Shown here piece after piece: positions 35,682 through 43,266 of a stretch of DNA of 64,000 nt. Origin of the DNA: [Clostridium] innocuum (GTDB lineage: Bacteria > Bacillota_I > Bacilli_A > Erysipelotrichales > Erysipelotrichaceae); assembly GCA_012317185.1 (NCBI GenBank), contig CP048838.1:2728001-2792000 (forward strand), written 5' to 3'. The notes below the pieces were generated by a model. It was not told the DNA's origin and ran no database searches. It worked only from the letters and a program-made list of their open reading frames with translations. Position numbers and translations under genes: made by a program. The stretch's first letter is position 1. Every line of letters starts with the position of its first letter.

Positions 35682-36042
35682 TTCTTTTTTTCATTATTTC
35701 TTGTATACAGCCATGAAAGCTGCACACACTATAAACATATCCTGACACCTGCTATGCGATGGCCCTGTCTTCTTGTACACCATTGACGTTTTCCAATGAT
35801 GAGCACCTCGGGCAATAGATCCATCACACTGTCCCACTGCTTTCACATCCCCTATTGGCGCATGGCTTTTGGTGCATGCAGGAAGGATAGCATACTCATA
35901 CAGGATAAGGTTCTCATGCGGTGACGATGCTATAAAAACAGGGAAATCCAGTGCTGTGATATGCAGCAACAGCAGCTCGATTCCCCTTTTCAATACGATT
36001 GAAAGCCGCGAATGCGAAGACAGCAGCGATAAGATTTCTATA
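35682..36042 (-). terminator. Intergenic stretch with the likely feo operon terminator
   Basis: No gene is supported here. A hairpin at about 35934-35986 (GGGAAATC...GATTCCCC with an inner GCTG/CAGC) is followed on the minus strand by TGTTTTTAT and probably ends the feo transcript. The rest, 35682-35930, shows nothing recognisable. Confidence 0.6.
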
Positions 36043-36213
36043 TCATACCTGCTGCTTTTCTCCCTGCTGATAGGCCTCATACAGAGCTTGTCCGCTTTTA
36101 CAGCCTTTTGAACAGCCGCTGCATCCCCCACTGCAGGATTCCTCTTTGCGAATCGACCGCAGTGCAAGGATGATCAGCAGCAGCAAAAGTAATGAAATGA
36201 TAATGGTAGCCAT
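36043..36213 (-). CDS. FeoB-associated Cys-rich membrane protein
   Basis: 56 aa: an N-terminal hydrophobic helix (residues 3-18, MATIIISLLLLLLIILAL), then RSIRKEE and a cysteine cluster with spacing C-x3-C-x2-C-x3-C (SCSGGCSGCSKGC), then a short hydrophilic tail. This matches the small FeoB-associated Cys-rich family (PF12669) usually found just after feoB. It begins 28 nt past the feoB stop. The helix-plus-cysteine layout recurs in the protein at 40606-40950. Confidence 0.88.
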   Translation of the reverse strand: MATIIISLLLLLLIILALRSIRKEESCSGGCSGCSKGCKSGQALYEAYQQGEKQQV

Positions 36214-36240
36214 CCTTCATCAATCCTCTCTTTCTTGGTG

Positions 36241-38388
36241 TCAGGCATTGACCTTTACTTTTTCAAGATGCACCTGTTTTTTAGATTCCGGACGAAACAG
36301 CAGATACAGCATAACCAGCAGGAAAAGCAGAGCGATGATCAGACCGATCCCGAATACGCCGGTTGTAAAGAAGGTTGCGAACTGGAAGATCATAAAGGCA
36401 ATCACATAGGCGAATACACACTGATAAGCGACAGCGAAGATCGTCCATTTCGCATTGTTCATTTCACGCTTGATCGCACCGATTGCGGCAAAGCATGGTG
36501 CGCACAGCAGATTGAATACCAGGAAGGAGTATGCTGCTGCAACCGTGAAGCTTGCTGCCAGCGTTCCCCAGATTTCTGATCCATCCTCTGCCACTTCGGC
36601 AAAGCCGTACAGGATACCAAAGGTAGCCACGACATTTTCCTTTGCGACCAGACCGGTAATTGCGGCAACGGATGCCTGCCAGTCTCCCCAGCCCAGCGGT
36701 GCAAACAGCGGTGCAATCGCAGAGCCCAGATTCGCCAGGAAGCTTTCGTTTAGCTGCGATTCTTCCAGCATGGTGAAGCCTCCGTTTACGAAGCCGAAGT
36801 TGGAAGTAAACCAGATAAAGATCGTAGACAGCAGAATAATGCTTCCCGCTTTCTTGATAAAACTCCATCCGCGCTCCCACATGCTGCGAAGAACATTCAA
36901 AGTCTTTGGAACGTGGTAGGCAGGAAGCTCCATGACAAACGGTGACGGATCACCTGCAAACATACGTGTTTTCTTCAACATGATACCAGATAATATGATG
37001 GCAGCAATGCCGACAAAATATGCGCTCGGTGCCACCCAGCTTGCTCCGTGGAACAGCGCTCCGGCAATCAGTGCAATAATAGGAAGCTTGGCGCTGCATG
37101 GAATGAAGGTCGTTGTCATGATCGTCATACGGCGATCCTTTTCACTTTCAATCGTACGGCTTGCCATGATGCCCGGCACACCGCAGCCGGTTCCGATCAG
37201 CATCGGAATAAAGGATTTACCGGATAATCCGAATTTGCGGAAAATACGGTCCATGATAAAGGCGATACGTGCCATATAGCCGCAGTCTTCCAGAATCGCC
37301 AGAAACAGGAAGAGCACCAGCATCTGCGGAACAAAGCCGAGAACTGCCCCGATACCGGCAATGATACCATCGACAAGCAGAGAAACCAGCCAGCCTGCAG
37401 TTCCAATGCCTTCCAGAAAGGAAGTCACAGCAGGAGGAATGATATCTTCAAACAGCACATCATTTGTCCAGTCCGTCACATACGTACCAACCGTCGTTAC
37501 GGATACATAGTATACCAGATACATCACCACAGCGAAGATCGGCAATGCGAGCCAGCGGTTGGTAACAAAACGGTCAATACGGTCAGATACATTCATACCG
37601 CTGTGCTTTTTCACATAGGTCTGCTTCATCAGCTTAGCGATGTATTCATAGCGTTCATTGGTGATAATGCTTTCGGCATCATCGTCATAGCTATCCTCCA
37701 GCTCCTTACGCAAAGCATTTACGATGCTGCTGTCTGTACTGTTTAGCGGTGCGGATGTCATAATTTTCTCATCATTTTCCAGATATTTCACCGCATACCA
37801 GAAGCTGCTGGCTCCCTTTGCCTGCACGGCGCTCAGATCAGCAATTTTCAGCAGACAATCCTTCAGCAGTCCTTCGTAAATATTGGTAAAGGCAGTATGT
37901 TTGTTACTGAGCATACCGACTGCTTTCTGAATCAGTTCATCCAGTCCGCGGTTTTTCAATGCGGATACCTCCACAACCGGAATATTTAACAGATCAGACA
38001 GCTTACATGTGTTCACTTCTGTTTTATTCTGCTGCATCAAATCCATCATATTCAGTGCCGCAACAACCGGAATACCCGTTTCCTGCAGCTGTGTTGTCAG
38101 ATACAGATTTCTCTCCAGATTTGTTGCGTCGATAATATTGATAATCAAATCCGGCTGTTCTTCCACCAGATAGTTTCTTGCCACCACTTCATCCAGAGAA
38201 TACGGTGACAGGGAATAGATACCCGGAAGGTCGGTAATCACGATATCTTTATGACCCTTCAGCTTCCCTTCTTTTTTCTCTACGGTTACGCCCGGCCAGT
38301 TGCCTACATATTGGTTACTGCCTGTCAGTGCATTGAACATCGTTGTCTTTCCACAGTTTGGATTTCCAGCCAATGCGATTCTGTACAT
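36241..38388 (-). CDS. feoB: Ferrous iron transporter FeoB
   Basis: 715-aa inner-membrane Fe(II) transporter. The N-terminal G domain has G1 GNPNCGKTT (8-16), the switch region GNWPGVTVEKKEG, G3 DLPG (53-56) and NMMD for G4; a helical GDI domain follows, then the membrane part with two Gate regions (for example LIGTGCGVPGIMASRTIES with its conserved Cys). A full-length protein. Preceded by two feoA genes and followed by the small Cys-rich partner. An iron box lies in the 53-nt gap before it. Confidence 0.97.
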   Translation of the reverse strand: MYRIALAGNPNCGKTTMFNALTGSNQYVGNWPGVTVEKKEGKLKGHKDIVITDLPGIYSLSPYSLDEVVARNYLVEEQPDLIINIIDATNLERNLYLTTQLQETGIPVVAALNMMDLMQQNKTEVNTCKLSDLLNIPVVEVSALKNRGLDELIQKAVGMLSNKHTAFTNIYEGLLKDCLLKIADLSAVQAKGASSFWYAVKYLENDEKIMTSAPLNSTDSSIVNALRKELEDSYDDDAESIITNERYEYIAKLMKQTYVKKHSGMNVSDRIDRFVTNRWLALPIFAVVMYLVYYVSVTTVGTYVTDWTNDVLFEDIIPPAVTSFLEGIGTAGWLVSLLVDGIIAGIGAVLGFVPQMLVLFLFLAILEDCGYMARIAFIMDRIFRKFGLSGKSFIPMLIGTGCGVPGIMASRTIESEKDRRMTIMTTTFIPCSAKLPIIALIAGALFHGASWVAPSAYFVGIAAIILSGIMLKKTRMFAGDPSPFVMELPAYHVPKTLNVLRSMWERGWSFIKKAGSIILLSTIFIWFTSNFGFVNGGFTMLEESQLNESFLANLGSAIAPLFAPLGWGDWQASVAAITGLVAKENVVATFGILYGFAEVAEDGSEIWGTLAASFTVAAAYSFLVFNLLCAPCFAAIGAIKREMNNAKWTIFAVAYQCVFAYVIAFMIFQFATFFTTGVFGIGLIIALLFLLVMLYLLFRPESKKQVHLEKVKVNA

Positions 38389-38402
38389 AATCTCCCTCCT
38401 CT

Positions 38403-38418
38403 GTTAGCTTAACCTAAC
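38403..38418. promoter_or_regulatory. Iron-box between feoA and feoB
   Basis: GTTAGCTTAACCTAAC, a near-perfect palindrome with arms GTTAG/CTAAC, 15 nt before feoB. It resembles the DtxR/IdeR consensus TTAGGTTAGGCTAACCTAA. Its internal position suggests separate control of feoB. Confidence 0.7.
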
Positions 38419-38441
38419 TCAATCTTCAAAAAAAATACATG

Positions 38442-38660
38442 TTATTCCACTTCGATCAGTGCCGCATCCGCCTTACGGATACTCAGCTCATAACCGCGCA
38501 CGGTAAGCTCGATTGGATCTCCCAGCGGAGCAACCTTGCGGATATACACTTCCGTGTTTTTGGTAAGTCCCATATCCATCAGCTTTTTCTTAACCGGCCC
38601 GGTAGAATTTAGTCTGCGGATCGTGACACTGTTTCCAGGTTTTACTTCCTTTAATGTCAT
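38442..38660 (-). CDS. feoA: FeoA-domain protein (second)
   Basis: 72-aa SH3-like FeoA protein; pattern LKEVKPGNSVTIRRL, KKLMDMGLTKNTEVYIRKVAPLGDPIELTVRGYELSIRK, with the typical PLGDPIE(V)xxxGxxLxLR ending. ATG at 38660 is preferred since GGAGG sits 9 nt upstream; ATG at 38666 is only 3 nt from it. FeoA binds and modulates FeoB. Confidence 0.93.
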   Translation of the reverse strand: MTLKEVKPGNSVTIRRLNSTGPVKKKLMDMGLTKNTEVYIRKVAPLGDPIELTVRGYELSIRKADAALIEVE

Positions 38661-38673
38661 GCTCATTTCCCTC

Positions 38674-38886
38674 CTATTTCACATGGATGCGGTTGGACAG
38701 GCTCTTATCCAATGCAATCCGTGTATCCTTTACATGGATGATGACATTGCCGCTCAGCTCATTCACCACGCTTACGTCAGCACCCTCTACAAAACCAAGT
38801 GCCGCCAGATGACTGCGAACCTCATCCTTACCATTCACCTTTGCGATTTGAAAGTTTTTTCCAATCGGTGCAGCTGTCAGTACCAT
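38674..38886 (-). CDS. feoA: FeoA-domain protein (first)
   Basis: 70-aa FeoA-like protein, more divergent than its neighbour: VRSHLAALGFVEGADVSVVNELSGNVIIHVKDTRIALDKSL. The tail lacks the PLGDP motif, having LSGNVIIHVKDTRIAL instead. Two feoA genes before feoB are common in Firmicutes. First gene of the operon; AAAGGAGG is 7 nt before the ATG. Confidence 0.92.
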   Translation of the reverse strand: MVLTAAPIGKNFQIAKVNGKDEVRSHLAALGFVEGADVSVVNELSGNVIIHVKDTRIALDKSLSNRIHVK

Positions 38887-38902
38887 ATGTCAACCTCCTT
38901 TG

Positions 38903-38959
38903 TTAGCAAACACTAACCTTTCACACCCAAATATTAGCACAGGCTAACATGCCTGTCAA
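38903..38959 (-). promoter_or_regulatory. feo promoter with two iron boxes
   Basis: TTGACA (38954-38959), 17-nt spacer, TAATAT (38931-38936) on the minus strand. One box, TTAGCACAGGCTAA (38934-38947), covers the spacer and -10; another, TTAGCAAACACTAA (38903-38916), lies about three helical turns downstream. A DtxR-type repressor bound here with iron would block transcription. Confidence 0.82.
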
Positions 38960-39060
38960 CCAGTTTTTTCCTTGTATGCCCTTTCAGTCTTCGACTGTCA
39001 AGGAATATGCCCGAAGATAACTGTAAAGAAACGATTTTATCAAAGGCTTTCTAAACGAAA

Positions 39061-39080
39061 TGCAGACCGAATGATCTGCA
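39061..39080 (-). terminator. Small hairpin after the flavodoxin gene
   Basis: TGCAGA / TCTGCA with an 8-nt loop, 8 nt past the flavodoxin stop; only three T follow on the minus strand, so a weak terminator. Confidence 0.5.
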
Positions 39081-39087
39081 CACGTTT

Positions 39088-39507
39088 TTATGCATTGGCG
39101 AAGCGTTCTCCCAAGGACTCACAGGCATCCAGGCCGTCAGCATCCGGTGTGTAATTTATAATCAGTCCGTTTTCAAACAGATTGGCTCCGGCTGCTTCCA
39201 CACGTTCCTCCCAGCTCTGCATCCATTCACCGCTGCCCCATCCGTAGGAGCCAAACAGCGCAACCTTTTTATTCATCAGAGTTCCTTCTGCCTGCATGAA
39301 GAAGGGTTCAAATTCTGACTCCTCCAGTACCTCCGCGCCCATGGCAGGACATCCGAAGATAATGTAATCATATGCGGATACATCCGGCTGATCTGCGACA
39401 TGAACGACATCAGCATGCTTTCCTGCCTTTTCAACGCCCTGTGCAACAGCATTTGCCATAGCCTCTGTATTTCCGGTTCCTGACCAGTATGCGATAAGAA
39501 TATTCAT
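39088..39507 (-). CDS. Flavodoxin
   Basis: 139 aa, small FMN electron carrier that often replaces ferredoxin under iron limitation. FMN phosphate loop WSGTGNTEAM (9-18); the two ring-flanking loops include GCPAMGAE and GSYGWGSGEW. It follows the DUF3793 gene by 16 nt behind two iron boxes, consistent with induction when iron is scarce. Confidence 0.95.
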   Translation of the reverse strand: MNILIAYWSGTGNTEAMANAVAQGVEKAGKHADVVHVADQPDVSAYDYIIFGCPAMGAEVLEESEFEPFFMQAEGTLMNKKVALFGSYGWGSGEWMQSWEERVEAAGANLFENGLIINYTPDADGLDACESLGERFANA

Positions 39508-39523
39508 GTGATTCCATCCTTTC

Positions 39524-40072
39524 CTAAGCTGTTATCAGCTGTTCCAGAGGAATGCCTTCCTGCAGTTTTTCCAGAGTACATTCCATGCTCTGCAGAAAGC
39601 GTGCCGTTGTTTTTCTCGCACGGGAGAGATTGTGATAAATCTTCCAGTATCCGATTTCCTGATAATTTTTTCCGTTGTTCTGTATAAACGACACAACATC
39701 ATCCAGCGGATATCCGAGAAAGACACCGATTTCATGAGGAAAGCATTCCTTGCACATATGTTCCTGCAGATGATAAAGCGCCTGTCTGGTCGTCACAAAG
39801 CCGTATCCGAAAGCAGACAGAAACTGCTGTATATCCTCCTGACACAGATGCGTATCCAGAAGATCCTTGTGATATACGAGGATCAGCTTGAAATCCGGTG
39901 AATGCTTCATAATCTGAAGATAAATCCGTTTTGGATTCAGACAGCGGTTATATGCCAGAACAAATTCTTCTACATTTCCAACTTCACTATCTCTGCAGCT
40001 GAACAGACAGGAAGGCTTCATACCCTCCAATGTTGGTGCTGCATAGTATGCAATCAGTTCAACAAACGACAC
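39524..40072 (-). CDS. DUF3793 family protein
   Basis: 182 aa, GTG start at 40072 with AGGAGG 7 nt upstream. The pattern APTLEGMKPSCLFSC, LILVYH, HEIGVFLGYPLDDVVSFI and YWKIYHN matches DUF3793, a Clostridia family that is often beside flavodoxin and iron transport genes. Several conserved cysteines (CLFSC, CKEC) suggest metal or redox chemistry. Function unknown; the iron boxes tie it to iron starvation. Confidence 0.85.
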   Translation of the reverse strand: MSFVELIAYYAAPTLEGMKPSCLFSCRDSEVGNVEEFVLAYNRCLNPKRIYLQIMKHSPDFKLILVYHKDLLDTHLCQEDIQQFLSAFGYGFVTTRQALYHLQEHMCKECFPHEIGVFLGYPLDDVVSFIQNNGKNYQEIGYWKIYHNLSRARKTTARFLQSMECTLEKLQEGIPLEQLITA

Positions 40073-40089
40073 GATGTTTCCTCCTTTAT

Positions 40090-40203
40090 GTTAGATTAGT
40101 CTAACTATAGTTCTAATAAGAAACAGAGGAATCCCTCTGCCTATTAAGTTATCTTAATCTAACTTATGGAATAAGTATACTTCATCAGGGCTCCGTATGT
40201 CAA
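40090..40203 (-). promoter_or_regulatory. Promoter and two iron boxes before the DUF3793-flavodoxin operon
   Basis: TTGACA (40198-40203), 18-nt spacer, TATACT (40174-40179) on the minus strand. Box GTTAGATTAGTCTAAC at 40090-40105 lies just before the ribosome site; a looser box GTTATCTTAATCTAAC at 40148-40163 lies at the start of transcription. Confidence 0.8.
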
Positions 40204-40555
40204 TCTCTTTTGAAGCTTTTTTGCATTCCTTCTTACGACGTTCCTTTTCTGAAAGCATGATTCTTCTTTCTATTTTGTGATCGCTTATCGTATGTGTCCT
40301 CTAAAGCCACTTATCGCTCTTTTTACATCCTTTTTTTCTATCCTATGTTTTTGAATGCTTTTATGAGTCCTTGTAAGGCTGCTCTTAGCATATTCTGATA
40401 GAGATCGTCGCAGTATGTGAGCGCAGGCAGCTTATAAAAAGAGCATGCTTATCATAAGGAATGCGTTCATCAAGCAGGCAAGCAGAAAATGGATACAACA
40501 GGTTTTCGCATCCCCTTCTGCATACGGCAAGAGCGATTGCATACAGGAAATGGCA
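40204..40555. other. Intergenic stretch between divergent iron promoters
   Basis: About 350 nt without an open frame with a ribosome site, RNA motif or repeat that I can recognise. Confidence 0.55.
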
Positions 40556-40584
40556 TTGACACATTTTGTTAGCCGTGTTAAACT
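40556..40584 (+). promoter_or_regulatory. Promoter of the HMA gene with an iron box on the -10
   Basis: TTGACA (40556-40561), 17-nt spacer, TAAACT (40579-40584). The box GTTAGCCGTGTTAAAC (40568-40583) covers the spacer end and -10, the same geometry as at the feo promoter. Confidence 0.75.
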
Positions 40585-40605
40585 TTATCTGAAAAAGGGG
40601 GTGAG

Positions 40606-40950
40606 ATGATGGCAACCATCATCATACTCATACTACTCGTTTTGTATATTGTCTTTGCCTTCCATCGGTCAAGAAAAAGAATAAAAAACGGCTGCTGCGG
40701 TGGCGGCGGACCTGTATTCAGAGACAGCGTACAGACGGATCAATATGCAATACATGAGCAGTATCATATACACGGTATGCATTGTGAAAGCTGCGCGGCA
40801 AGCATTGAACACAGACTTAATCAGATGCAGGATACGGCTGCCCTTGTAAATCTTCAAAAGGAAGTTGTCGATGTATACAGCAATCATCCGCTCAATAAAG
40901 AGGAGCTGTTTCAAGCCATTCAAGCATTGGGGTATGAAGCGTATGAGTGA
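40606..40950 (+). CDS. Membrane-anchored Cys-rich protein with HMA metal-binding domain
   Basis: 114 aa. Residues 3-20 form a membrane helix (ATIIILILLVLYIVFAF), followed by a basic stretch and NGCCGGGGPVF; from about residue 48 there is a heavy-metal-associated domain with GMHCESCAASIEHRLN (the MxCxxC motif) and ending QALGYEAYE. The N-terminal layout copies the FeoB-associated Cys-rich protein at 36043-36213, so this looks like such a protein joined to an HMA domain. Likely handles iron or copper at the membrane. It overlaps the regulator gene downstream by 8 nt. Confidence 0.85.
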   Translation: MMATIIILILLVLYIVFAFHRSRKRIKNGCCGGGGPVFRDSVQTDQYAIHEQYHIHGMHCESCAASIEHRLNQMQDTAALVNLQKEVVDVYSNHPLNKEELFQAIQALGYEAYE

Positions 40951-41347
40951 TATCAGCTATAATCGCCGCGTTCACTATTACATCGCCCTGTATGAGTTGT
41001 TTCAGGAGCAGGAATGCCTGCACTGCGTGGATATCGCAAGAAAGCTGTCCATCTCACTGCCGGCTGCCAGCCGTATGCTACAAAAGCTGATCAGTGAAGG
41101 TTTGATTGAGAAAAAAAGCTATCAGAGCATCTGTCTTACACAGGCTGGAAAGGGACAGCTGCAGAAAACCTATCACACATATTGCGAGCTGATTTCCTAT
41201 TTTTCCCGCATACCCACTTTCACCGAGGAGGACCGTCTGGAAAGCTCCCTTCTCTGCCTGGGTTCCTTTCCGCATTCCCGCATCGAAAAGCTGGTCAGGA
41301 GTGCAGACTGTATAGGAACAGAAAAAGGGTGTCAAACACTTAGATAA
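40943..41347 (+). CDS. DtxR/MntR-like metal-dependent regulator (short)
   Basis: 134 aa with the ATG at 40943 overlapping the HMA stop (ATGAGTGA); ATG at 40934 is also possible. Residues about 8-65 are a winged helix: YIALYELFQEQECLHCVDIARKLSISLPAASRMLQKLISEGLIEKK, the DtxR-family order. The second half (HTYCELISYFSRIP...EEDRLESSLLCL) resembles the dimerisation and metal region but the usual E-x2-EH pair is blurred, so metal binding is uncertain. No SH3 domain. It is the obvious candidate to bind the nearby GTTAG-n6-CTAAC boxes. Confidence 0.8.
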   Translation: MSDISYNRRVHYYIALYELFQEQECLHCVDIARKLSISLPAASRMLQKLISEGLIEKKSYQSICLTQAGKGQLQKTYHTYCELISYFSRIPTFTEEDRLESSLLCLGSFPHSRIEKLVRSADCIGTEKGCQTLR

Positions 41348-41372
41348 CACATAAGTGATGACACCTTTTTTT
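41322..41372 (+). terminator. Bidirectional terminator between regulator and rubredoxin genes
   Basis: AAAAAGGGTGTCA / TGACACCTTTTTTT with an inner CACTTA/TAAGTG; it overlaps the regulator's stop and serves both converging units. Confidence 0.9.
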
Positions 41373-41389
41373 GTATGCAGATCAGATTT

Positions 41390-41569
41390 TTATTTTTCTT
41401 CCTTGACCGCAAAATACTGATTGGTTGCTGCTGTGATTTCCGTTGCCAGATCACGCTGCTGGAAGCTCTCTTTTCCGCTGTCGCATAACGGGCACAGATA
41501 ATCATCCGCTTCCTTTGTGAAATCCTCACCGTCATAGGTGTATCCACAAATACTGCACATCCATGTCAT
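41390..41569 (-). CDS. Rubredoxin-type small protein
   Basis: 59 aa; ATG at 41569 with AGGA 8 nt upstream. Two cysteine pairs, CSICGYTYDG and CPLCDSGKESF, match the rubredoxin iron-binding knuckles, although the usual second motif CPxCG reads CPLCD. Helical tail of about 25 residues. It may be a rubredoxin or the rubredoxin-like domain seen in small redox partners. It follows metY by 59 nt. Confidence 0.8.
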   Translation of the reverse strand: MTWMCSICGYTYDGEDFTKEADDYLCPLCDSGKESFQQRDLATEITAATNQYFAVKEEK

Positions 41570-41628
41570 ATCGTATGTCCTCACTTTCTCTGTGAATTAT
41601 TATACACAAGAAATGCACATCTGTCATT

Positions 41629-42927
41629 TTATTTGCCAGCTGATATAGCTGTGAATCCCTGCCGCAGGTCTTCCAGTATATCGTCAATATGCTCAGTGCC
41701 AATGGAAAGCCGTACAGTCTGCGGTGTGATTTTAACAGCTGCCAGCTCCTGTGCACTCATCTGTGAATGGGTTGTGGAGGCCGGATGAATTACAAGGGAT
41801 TTCACGTCCGCCACATTTGCAAGCAGCGAGAAAACGGACAGAGATTCCGTGAAGGTTCTCGCCTGTTCCTCACTTCCCTTTATCTCAAAGGTGAAGATGG
41901 ATGCGCCTCCCTTTGGATAATAGCGATCATACAGTTCTTTCTCTCTCCCCTGTGCAAGAGAGGGATGATGCACCGCAGCCACCTTAGGCTGCTTCTGCAG
42001 AAAGTCAACGACCTTTCCTGCATTTTCTACGTGGCGTTCCACACGCAGAGATAATGTCTCCAGCCCCTGCAGCAGCAGAAATGAATTGAACGGGGACAGA
42101 CATGCTCCCTGATCACGCATCAATGTAGTCCGGATCTTCATGATATAGGCGATATTCCCCACGGCTTGCGTAAAGACAATGCCGTGATAGGAAGGATTAG
42201 GTTTTGACAGCCCCGGGAATTTATCGTTCTGTGCCCAGTCAAAGCGTCCTCCGTCCACAATGACACCGCCCATAACCGTTCCATGTCCGCCGATGAACTT
42301 GGTTGCGGAATGGACAACGATATCCGCTCCGTGCTCGAGCGGACGGAATAAAAACGGTGTGGCAAATGTGTTATCGACAATCACCGGAATACCATGACGA
42401 TGGGCGATTTCTGAAACAGCCTCCAGATCGATGATATCCGCATTCGGATTTCCAAGGGATTCCAGATACACAGCCTTTGTATTATCCTGAATGGCTTCTT
42501 CAAAGTTTTTCGGATCACTTCCGTCCACAAACGAAGTCGTGATGCCGCTGTCTGTCAGTGTGTTGGCAAACAGATTATAGGTTCCCCCGTAGACCGTAGA
42601 GGAGGAAACGATATGATCGCCGCAGGTCACGATATTGCGGATTGCATAATCGATTGCCGCAGACCCGGATGCCGTAGCCAAAGCCGCAGCGCCATTCTCC
42701 AACGCGGCCATCCGCTGTTCAAACACATCCGATGTCGGATTCATCAGACGGCTGTAGATATTGCCCCCCTCACGTAAGGCGAAACGCTGTGCTGCCTGCT
42801 CGGAATCCTTGAATACATAGGATGTTGTCGCATAGATCGGTACTGCTCTTGCATCGGTTGCGCTGTCTGGCTCCTCCTGTCCGGCATGCAGCTGCAGGGT
42901 TTCAAATTTATATGCTTTCTCTTTCAT
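41629..42927 (-). CDS. metY: O-acetylhomoserine sulfhydrylase
   Basis: 432-aa PLP enzyme of the Cys/Met metabolism family. It makes homocysteine from O-acetylhomoserine and sulfide. The PLP lysine is in HSATKFIGGHGT; NPTSDVFEQRMAALE, ASGSAAI and DNTFATPFL are typical. The protein is collinear with MetY throughout, and the length distinguishes it from the shorter MetB/MetC enzymes. Own promoter at 42976-43004. Confidence 0.93.
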   Translation of the reverse strand: MKEKAYKFETLQLHAGQEEPDSATDARAVPIYATTSYVFKDSEQAAQRFALREGGNIYSRLMNPTSDVFEQRMAALENGAAALATASGSAAIDYAIRNIVTCGDHIVSSSTVYGGTYNLFANTLTDSGITTSFVDGSDPKNFEEAIQDNTKAVYLESLGNPNADIIDLEAVSEIAHRHGIPVIVDNTFATPFLFRPLEHGADIVVHSATKFIGGHGTVMGGVIVDGGRFDWAQNDKFPGLSKPNPSYHGIVFTQAVGNIAYIMKIRTTLMRDQGACLSPFNSFLLLQGLETLSLRVERHVENAGKVVDFLQKQPKVAAVHHPSLAQGREKELYDRYYPKGGASIFTFEIKGSEEQARTFTESLSVFSLLANVADVKSLVIHPASTTHSQMSAQELAAVKITPQTVRLSIGTEHIDDILEDLRQGFTAISAGK

Positions 42928-42975
42928 ATTGCTCCCTCTCTTTCAAATACCTAGTGTTTTAGTAGGCTTATTGAA

Positions 42976-43004
42976 ATTATACGGGGTGAATGCATGGATG
43001 TCAA
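42976..43004 (-). promoter_or_regulatory. Promoter of metY
   Basis: TTGACA (42999-43004), 17-nt spacer, TATAAT (42976-42981) on the minus strand, a near-ideal promoter. Just downstream lies CCTACTAAAACACTAGG (about 42950-42966), an imperfect palindrome in the 5' leader and a possible operator. The 210 nt beyond, 43005-43215, show nothing. Confidence 0.85.
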
Positions 43005-43215
43005 TAAATTTTCACAGTTTTATGAAAATAATGTCATCAATACTGAAAATTATTTCATAAAGGCGTATTGTCTTTCTAAATAGCCTCTGCATGACAAAAT
43101 ATCATTACTGCGACAGCGACTGTACAGCATATCGCATGGAGAAACCTGCAAATCGCTTCTTTGCTGCTTACCATAAGGAAAGCACATGATACAAGATATC
43201 CAGCTTAAGCAAACT

Positions 43216-43259
43216 GTAAAAAAAGAGTCAGGGAAACCATATTGAATTCCTTGACTCTA
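43216..43259 (-). terminator. Terminator of the surface module
   Basis: GAGTCA-GGAA / TTCC-TGACTC stem followed on the minus strand by seven T, 8 nt past the stop. Confidence 0.9.
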
Positions 43260-43266
43260 TCCTTCT

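Noticed and set aside
35694..36167. 157-codon minus-strand frame downstream of feoB
   Set aside because: It overlaps the well-supported Cys-rich FeoB partner gene and the operon terminator, and its composition is not protein-like.
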